Source of the DNA: Aldersonia kunmingensis
GTDB lineage: Bacteria; Actinomycetota; Actinomycetes; Mycobacteriales; Mycobacteriaceae
Reading direction: 5' to 3'
DNA: 64,000 nt
Assembly (NCBI RefSeq): GCF_001646865.1
Contig: NZ_LRRB01000270.1
Location: 28,133 to 92,132 of the forward strand
Shown one piece after another: positions 58,502 through 64,000 of this stretch; positions within the stretch are counted from its first letter, which is position 1; the number at the start of each line of letters is the position of its first letter. The notes under the pieces are model-generated. The model saw nothing but the letters and a program-made list of their open reading frames with translations. It had not been told where the DNA came from and did no database searches. The translations under genes were made by a program, and so were the position numbers.

Positions 58502-61057
58502 TTATGCCCCGACGATCAATCCTTCGCCGTCGGGTGTGACGTTGACCTTGACCGTGTCACCGTCGTGCACCTCACCGGCCAGCAGCGCCTTGGCGAGCTG
58601 ATCGCCGATGGCCTGCTGGATCAGTCGGCGCAGCGGCCGCGCACCGTAGATCGGGTCGTAGCCACGAACTGCCAGCCACATCCGGGCACCCTCGCCGACG
58701 TCGAGCACGAGTCGACGCTGCGCCAGCCGCTTCTGCAGCTGAGCCAACTGGATGTCGACAATGTTCTCGAGCTGCCCCTCGGACAGCGGGTGGAAGATCA
58801 CCACGTCGTCGAGCCGATTGATGAACTCAGGCTTGAACGCCGAGCGCACCGCGGCCATGACCTGGTCACGATCACCGCCCGCACCCAGATTCGACGTCAG
58901 GATGAGGATGGTGTTCCGGAAGTCGACCGTGCGACCCTGTCCGTCGGTGAGCCGGCCTTCGTCGAGCACGGCGAGCAGGATGTCGAAGACGTCCGGATGG
59001 GCCTTCTCCACCTCGTCGAACAGCACCACGGTGTACGGCCGACGCCGCACCGCTTCGGTGAGCTGACCGCCCTGGTCATAACCGACATAACCAGGAGGCG
59101 CACCGACGAGGCGAGCCACCGCATGCTTCTCGCTGTACTCGCTCATGTCGATTCGGATCATCGCCCGCTCGTCGTCGAACAGGAACTCCGCCAACGCCTT
59201 TGCCAGCTCCGTCTTACCAACACCGGTCGGGCCGAGGAACAGGAACGAACCGGTGGGGCGGTTCGGGTCGGCGACGCCGGCCCGGGCACGCCGCACCGCA
59301 TCCGACACAGCGGTGACCGCTTCGGACTGGCCGACGACGCGCTTGCCCAGCTCGTCCTCCATGCGCAGCAGCTTGGCGGTTTCGCCCTCGAGCATGCGGC
59401 CCGCGGGGATACCGGTCCACGCCGACACCACGTCCGCGACGTCGTCGGGGCCGACCTCCTCCTTCAGCATCACGTCGCCATCACCTGCGGTGCCGGACGC
59501 CTCTTCGGCCTCCCCGAGCTGCTTCTCGAGCGCCGGAATCCGGCCGTAGCGCAGCTCGGCGGCCTTGCCGAGGTCGCCGTCGCGCTCGGCCCGCTCCGAC
59601 TCACCACGCAGAGTCTCGAGCTCCTCCTTGATGACGCGCACCGAGTCGATGGCCTGCTTCTCGTTCTGCCAGCGGGTAGTCAGCTGAGACAGCTTCTCCC
59701 GGTCATCCGCGAGTTCGGATCGCAGCTTCTCCAGGCGCTGCTTGGACGCCTCGTCGGTCTCCTTCTCGAGCGCCATCTCCTCGATCTCGAGCCGGCGCAC
59801 GGCCCGCTCAACCTGGTCGATCTCGACAGGACGCGAGTCGATTTCCATGCGGAGCCGAGACGCAGCCTCGTCGACGAGGTCGATGGCCTTGTCTGGCAGG
59901 AAGCGCGAGGTGATGTAGCGGTCGGACAGCGTCGCCGCCGCGACCAGCGCGGAGTCGGTGATGCGCACGCCGTGGTGCACCTCGTAGCGCTCCTTGAGGC
60001 CACGCAGGATGCCGACGGTGTCCTCAACCGAGGGCTCGCCGACCAGCACCTGCTGGAAGCGACGCTCGAGCGCGGCGTCCTTCTCGATGTACTTGCGGTA
60101 CTCCTCGAGGGTGGTCGCACCGACCAGCCGCAGCTCGCCGCGGGCCAACATCGGCTTGATCATGTTGCCGGCGTCCATCGCGGACTCACCGGTGGCACCC
60201 GCACCGACGATGGTGTGCAGCTCGTCGATGAACGTGATGACCTGGCCGGCGCTGTTCTTGATGTCGTCGAGCACGGCCTTGAGCCGTTCCTCGAACTCGC
60301 CGCGGTACTTGGCACCCGCGACCATCGAGCCGAGGTCAAGCGAGATGACCGACTTGCCGCGCAGCGACTCGGGCACGTCACCGGCGACGATTCGCTGTGC
60401 GAGCCCCTCGACGATCGCGGTCTTGCCGACGCCGGGCTCGCCGATCAGCACCGGGTTGTTCTTGGTGCGGCGGCTGAGCACCTGCACGACACGACGAATC
60501 TCGGTGTCGCGGCCGATCACCGGGTCGAGCTTGCCTTCGCGGGCGCGCGCGGTGAGATCGGTCGAGTACTTCTCCAATGCCTGGTACGTGCCCTCCGGGT
60601 CCGGGCTGGTGACGCGCGCGCTGCCGCGCACGGTGGTGAATGCCTCGCGCAGGGCCTGCGCGGTCGCACCCTGGCCGACCAGCAGCTTTGCGACATCCGA
60701 GTCGCCCTCGCTCAGGCCGACCAGCAGGTGCTCGGTCGAGACATATTCGTCGTCCAGCTCGGTGGCCAGCCGTTGCGCAGCGGTCAGTGCGGCCAGTGCC
60801 TCTCGGCCCAGCTGCGGGGTGGTGGTCGCGCCGGTGGCGCGCGGCAGGCGGTCGACGAGGATCTGAGCCTCGTTGCGAACCGTCACGGGATCGACGCCGA
60901 CCGCCTTGAGCAGCGGCGCGGCGATGCCGTCGGCCTGTTCGAGCAGCGCCACCAGCAAGTGCGCGGGCCGGATATCCGGGTTGCCCGCAGAGGACGCCGA
61001 CTGCAACGCAGCCGTCAACGCGGCCTGGGTCTTGGTGGTGGGATTGAACGACTCCAT
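58502..61057 (-). CDS. clpB: ClpB disaggregase
   Basis: Hsp100 ATPase of 851 aa that rescues aggregated proteins with DnaK. Clp N domain (residues 1-140), first AAA module with [13 protein letters not shown] and [13 protein letters not shown], coiled-coil M domain (about 400-520), second module with [15 protein letters not shown] and [17 protein letters not shown] 61057 with AAGGTGAGAC upstream. A HAIR operator and a SigH-type promoter lie 75-107 bases upstream. Confidence 0.97.
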   Translation of the reverse strand: MESFNPTTKTQAALTAALQSASSAGNPDIRPAHLLVALLEQADGIAAPLLKAVGVDPVTVRNEAQILVDRLPRATGATTTPQLGREALAALTAAQRLATELDDEYVSTEHLLVGLSEGDSDVAKLLVGQGATAQALREAFTTVRGSARVTSPDPEGTYQALEKYSTDLTARAREGKLDPVIGRDTEIRRVVQVLSRRTKNNPVLIGEPGVGKTAIVEGLAQRIVAGDVPESLRGKSVISLDLGSMVAGAKYRGEFEERLKAVLDDIKNSAGQVITFIDELHTIVGAGATGESAMDAGNMIKPMLARGELRLVGATTLEEYRKYIEKDAALERRFQQVLVGEPSVEDTVGILRGLKERYEVHHGVRITDSALVAAATLSDRYITSRFLPDKAIDLVDEAASRLRMEIDSRPVEIDQVERAVRRLEIEEMALEKETDEASKQRLEKLRSELADDREKLSQLTTRWQNEKQAIDSVRVIKEELETLRGESERAERDGDLGKAAELRYGRIPALEKQLGEAEEASGTAGDGDVMLKEEVGPDDVADVVSAWTGIPAGRMLEGETAKLLRMEDELGKRVVGQSEAVTAVSDAVRRARAGVADPNRPTGSFLFLGPTGVGKTELAKALAEFLFDDERAMIRIDMSEYSEKHAVARLVGAPPGYVGYDQGGQLTEAVRRRPYTVVLFDEVEKAHPDVFDILLAVLDEGRLTDGQGRTVDFRNTILILTSNLGAGGDRDQVMAAVRSAFKPEFINRLDDVVIFHPLSEGQLENIVDIQLAQLQKRLAQRRLVLDVGEGARMWLAVRGYDPIYGARPLRRLIQQAIGDQLAKALLAGEVHDGDTVKVNVTPDGEGLIVGA

Positions 61058-61131
61058 GTCTCACCTTCTTCTCGAGTCGGGTCTAAAGTTGCGCCGAGGT
61101 GTATCAACCCGGCGGTTATGTCAGTAGCTAC

Positions 61132-61157
61132 AACGTCGCAAAGGTTGAGTCTGTTCC
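61132..61157 (-). promoter_or_regulatory. SigH-type heat/oxidative stress promoter of clpB
   Basis: On the minus strand GGAACA (61152-61157), 16 bases, then CGTT (61132-61135) fits the SigH consensus GGAAYA-N16/17-CGTT exactly. The -35 element falls in the spacer of the HAIR operator. Confidence 0.78.
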
Positions 61158-61164
61158 GCTCAAG
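61145..61164. promoter_or_regulatory. HAIR operator (HspR binding site) of clpB
   Basis: TTGAGT (61145-61150), seven bases, then GCTCAA(G) (61158-61164): consensus CTTGAGT-N7-ACTCAAG with one mismatch in the core. HspR-type repressors bind this upstream of dnaK and clpB in actinobacteria. Confidence 0.82.
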
Positions 61165-61365
61165 TTTAGCGAATTTCTGCGCCGCGGGGCGACGGGTTCA
61201 GCACTGGAACTTCCCATCCGACCACGATCGATCCCGCGATCCGATTTGTCGGTTTTCGATATCAATCCGCGCCCGGGCCAGGACTAGCCAATCGCCCGGT
61301 GTGACTCGGCACACAAACCTCGACTGTTGATGACCAGCCCACCATCAGCCCCGAGGAGCGCAGTG

Positions 61366-62718
61366 ATGAGTTCGACGACTGAAACCGACGCCAGATATCG
61401 GAAGACCGTGGCGTGGATCGTGGCCCTGGCAACCCTCACAATCCTCTTCGACGGATACGACCTGGTGGTGTACGGAACCATCCTGCCGATCCTGATGGAC
61501 GATCCGGAACAGTTGGGCCAGATCTCCGCGCAGCAGGCGGGAATGCTCGGTTCCTGGGCTTTGATCGGCGTGATGATCGGTGCGCTCGTCAACGGCGCGA
61601 TCGGCGACTACCTGGGACGACGCCGGCTGATGCTGGTGAACATCATGTGGTTCTCAACCGGCATGGCGTTGGCCGCGTTGTCGACCTCGATCGAGACGTT
61701 CGCTGTGCTGCGCTTCTTCACCGGCATCGGGATCGGCGGCCTACTGGCAACCACCGCCGCCCTCGTTGCCGAGTGCGTGCCCGCGGAGAAGAAGAACCTC
61801 TACAACGCGATTGTGTACAGCGGCGTACCGGCCGGCGGCATCCTCGCCGCCGTCCTCGCGATCGCACTGCGAGACGTCATCGGATGGCGCGGGCTTTTCC
61901 TGATCGGCGCACTGCCGGTGGTGATCCTGCTTCCGCTGGCCTTTGCGAAGCTCCCAGAATCCCCGCGGTGGCTGGTGTCTCGCGGCCGCCTCGAAGAAGC
62001 CGCCCTCGTGCACGCACGCACCGGAATCCCGCTGCCGTCGCCGGACGCACTCGAAGCCGAAAAGCACTCGCAGAAGGTGGGTTTCGCGGCATTGGCCACC
62101 CGCCGGTACGCGCTGGGAACCACGTTGCTTGGCATCATGAGCTTCGTCGGCCTCATGCTGACCTACGGCCTGACCACCTGGCTGCCGAAGATCATGGCGG
62201 ACGCGGGCTACAACGCGAAGGGGTCCCTGCTGTTTCTGGTCGTCCTGAACGGTGGCGCGGTATTCGGCACGCTGATCGCCTCCCGCTACGCGGACCGCCG
62301 TGGCCCGCAGCACGTCGTCGCGACGACGTTCGGCCTCGCCGCCGTCGCACTGGTGCTGTTCACAATGGGGTTCCCGATCGCGGTCCTGCTCGCGCTCGTC
62401 GCGGTCGCCGGAACCGGCACGATCGGCACACAGGTTCTGATCTACGGCTTCGTATCGAACTACTACTCGACGAATGCCCGCGCTGCGGGAGTCGCCTGGT
62501 GCGCGGGATTCGGGCGTCTCGGGGGCATCTTCGGGCCCATCATCGGCGGATCGATCGTCACCGCGGGACTCAGCAACAGCGTCACCTTCTACATCTTCGC
62601 CGGCGTCGCGATCGTCGGGATGCTCGTCACCCTGTTTGTGCCGCGTAGCAGCAGCGGGACGGGAACGGCGCAGCCGGCGCTCGCCCCGAACCTCGGGGCG
62701 GTGCCCGCGCGGGCGTGA
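61366..62718 (+). CDS. AAHS-type MFS transporter (aromatic acid:H+ symporter)
   Basis: 450 aa, twelve helices. TILFDGYDLVVYGTILPILM carries the AAHS DGxD motif; loop 2-3 motif GDYLGRRRLML; loop 8-9 motif SRYADRRGPQHV. Resembles PcaK/BenK/MhpT importers. ATG 61366 has GAGGAGCGC upstream. Monocistronic; its terminator is at 62766-62804. The 308 bases before it hold the divergent clpB promoter and no other gene. Confidence 0.9.
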   Translation: MSSTTETDARYRKTVAWIVALATLTILFDGYDLVVYGTILPILMDDPEQLGQISAQQAGMLGSWALIGVMIGALVNGAIGDYLGRRRLMLVNIMWFSTGMALAALSTSIETFAVLRFFTGIGIGGLLATTAALVAECVPAEKKNLYNAIVYSGVPAGGILAAVLAIALRDVIGWRGLFLIGALPVVILLPLAFAKLPESPRWLVSRGRLEEAALVHARTGIPLPSPDALEAEKHSQKVGFAALATRRYALGTTLLGIMSFVGLMLTYGLTTWLPKIMADAGYNAKGSLLFLVVLNGGAVFGTLIASRYADRRGPQHVVATTFGLAAVALVLFTMGFPIAVLLALVAVAGTGTIGTQVLIYGFVSNYYSTNARAAGVAWCAGFGRLGGIFGPIIGGSIVTAGLSNSVTFYIFAGVAIVGMLVTLFVPRSSSGTGTAQPALAPNLGAVPARA

Positions 62719-62765
62719 TCGCGCAACTCTCACTCGTCGCACACGCCATATTCCTCGGTGACCAC

Positions 62766-62804
62766 CCCGCACGTCGCGATGCCCGAATCGTCGCGACGTG
62801 CGGG
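62766..62804 (+). terminator. Hairpin after the AAHS transporter
   Basis: 14-bp perfect arms CCCGCACGTCGCGA (62766-62779) and TCGCGACGTGCGGG (62791-62804), 11-nt loop, 48 bases after the stop. Confidence 0.8.
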
Positions 62805-62887
62805 AATCGCGGCTGGCGACGACTTGTGTTCGCAGCTACTCTGCGTGCGTACCATTCGCCCTCGCCAGTCATAGGGAGCGCACATTC

Positions 62888-64000
62888 GTGGACTCGCGTG
62901 ATATTTCGCTGGTTCGCGCCAACTTCCGGACTGTGTCCTACTCGGCGCACAGCCGCGGCAAGCTCACCAACGCCTTCTACGGCAGGCTGTTCGGCCGCGA
63001 CCCCCAGCTTCGGCAGTACTTTCCCGCGGCGATGGACGTCACCCGGCACCGGTTCATCGTCGCGCTGCAGTTCGTGCTCGACATCCTCGACCAGCCCGGA
63101 GCGGCTGAAGAGTTTCTCGAGCAGCTAGCACGCGACCACCGGAAGTACGGCGTCCAGTCGTCGCACTACCGGCCCGCCGCCGACGCACTGTTCCTGTCAC
63201 TGCGCGACCACACCGGCGAATCACTGTGGACTCCGGCACTCGATCGTGCCTGGCGCGGCGTCACAAACCTGATCGCTGACGCGATGATCCGCGGCGCCGA
63301 GACCGACGACATGCCCGCGCGATGGGAGGCGACCGTCGTCGGCGCACATCACCTGCTCGATGACCTCACCCTCGTACGGCTGCAGGCCAACGGCCCGATT
63401 CCCTACGAATCCGGCCAATACGTGCCGGTCCAGATCCCCCAGGTGCCCAAGGTGTGGCGCTACCTGTCTCCAGCGATCCCCTCCAACCCCACGGGCGAGC
63501 TCGAGTTTCACGTCCGCAAGGTGCGCGGCGGCCTGGTGAGCGGGGCGATCGTCAACGAAGCCAAGCCCGGCGATCGCTGGCAGATCGGCGCCCCCCTCGG
63601 CGGGCTGCGGGTCGACTACGAGAGCGGCCGACAGGTGCTGATGATCGGCTCGGGCACAGGCATCGCGCCGCTGCGCGCGCAGGTCATGGAGATGGCCAAG
63701 TCCGGCGTGAACCCGCAGGTGCACATGTTCCTCGGCGGGCTGTTCCCCCGCGATCTCTACGACCTCGAGAACATGTGGCGGCTGTCGCTGATCAATCCGT
63801 GGCTCTCTGTGGTTCCGGTCGCGGAGAATGCCGAGAATCCCTGGTGGCATCCCGAGCCCCCGCCCGAGACGCCCCCCGGCATGCATCGCAGGCTGACCGG
63901 AGTCATCGGGCATATCGTCGCCAGCTTCGGTTCGTGGGCCGACCATCAGGTGCAGATCGCCGGATCGCCCGAGATGGTCTATCACACGACCGAGACGCTG
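62888..64000 (+). CDS. Type II flavohaemoglobin, 3' end outside window
   Basis: 371 codons, open at the edge. Globin domain to about residue 135 with B10 Tyr in NAFYGRLF and a proximal His expected in RDHRKYGV; then FAD-binding (VWRYLSPAIPSNPTGELEFHV, in place of the usual RxYS) and NAD-binding domain (VLMIGSGTGIAPLRAQ). The altered FAD motif matches mycobacterial type II flavohaemoglobins, reported to oxidise D-lactate rather than NO. GTG 62888 with AGGGAG about nine bases upstream. Order clpB to flavohaemoglobin is as in mycobacteria. Confidence 0.88.
   Translation, partial: MDSRDISLVRANFRTVSYSAHSRGKLTNAFYGRLFGRDPQLRQYFPAAMDVTRHRFIVALQFVLDILDQPGAAEEFLEQLARDHRKYGVQSSHYRPAADALFLSLRDHTGESLWTPALDRAWRGVTNLIADAMIRGAETDDMPARWEATVVGAHHLLDDLTLVRLQANGPIPYESGQYVPVQIPQVPKVWRYLSPAIPSNPTGELEFHVRKVRGGLVSGAIVNEAKPGDRWQIGAPLGGLRVDYESGRQVLMIGSGTGIAPLRAQVMEMAKSGVNPQVHMFLGGLFPRDLYDLENMWRLSLINPWLSVVPVAENAENPWWHPEPPPETPPGMHRRLTGVIGHIVASFGSWADHQVQIAGSPEMVYHTTETL

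Noticed and set aside
57866..61330. A very long open frame opposite clpB and its neighbours (1154 codons)
   Set aside because: It runs antisense to conserved clpB; its composition is Arg/His/Leu-rich as expected for the complement of GC-rich codons, and no domain is visible.

Overview
The window is GC-rich chromosomal DNA of a mycolic-acid actinobacterium (Mycobacteriales), most like Nocardia/Rhodococcus-type genera. Reasons: the glnX-glnH-pknG signalling operon, an F420-dependent glucose-6-phosphate dehydrogenase, an FprA-type ferredoxin reductase behind an IdeR-like iron box, metZ behind a SAM-IV riboswitch, a HAIR (HspR) site with a SigH-type promoter at clpB, and a type II flavohaemoglobin. 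From memory, many genes match the M. tuberculosis region around Rv0357-Rv0413, so this is core chromosome interrupted by accessory blocks. I see no tRNA, rRNA, CRISPR array, transposase or phage gene.

Layout. 1-3.5 kb: an EthA-like Baeyer-Villiger monooxygenase converging on a TetR-glycosyltransferase operon with a clear palindromic operator. 3.5-3.7 kb: a repeat and hairpin cluster. 3.7-9.3 kb: mutT3-like Nudix gene, then glnX-glnH-pknG (extracellular amino-acid sensing feeding the PknG kinase). 9.5 kb: a tiny gene for a 32-residue peptide with nine consecutive histidines. 9.7-14.9 kb: pta-ackA, an unknown protein and fgd. 15.1-18.2 kb: NlpC/P60 peptidase, a lipase relic, and rhodanese-metZ behind a riboswitch. 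18.4-24.1 kb: fprA, an amidohydrolase, a secreted lipase, a DUF456 protein and an alpha-methylacyl-CoA racemase. 24.1-33.6 kb: MocR regulator, small membrane protein, ogt, two tandem LuxR-type ATPase regulators (LAL), and a divergent two-gene operon for a threonine-rich membrane protein plus a cytosolic partner. 33.6-36.6 kb: purA and two conserved genes.

36.8-45.7 kb is accessory: hotdog protein, methyltransferase, two MFS transporters, TauD-type dioxygenase, LysR, a PPOX-fold protein and a FUSC transporter. Copies of a roughly 60-bp dispersed repeat, in opposite orientations, flank its centre. 45.7-64 kb returns to core order: DUF3151, fba, DedA, SDR-SpoU-GH76, an MFS transporter, metallophosphoesterase, pyrE, SDR, clpB, an AAHS transporter and the start of a flavohaemoglobin that runs off the end.

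Most interesting: (1) the His9 micropeptide at 9494-9592; (2) in-frame tandem expansions at the glnH start (24 bp x3) and in the PknG N-terminus (33 bp x3, each with a Thr-Gln site), so two neighbouring genes of one pathway carry repeats; (3) the LAL pair with a shared palindrome next to an undescribed two-gene surface-protein operon; (4) the dispersed palindromic repeat family.
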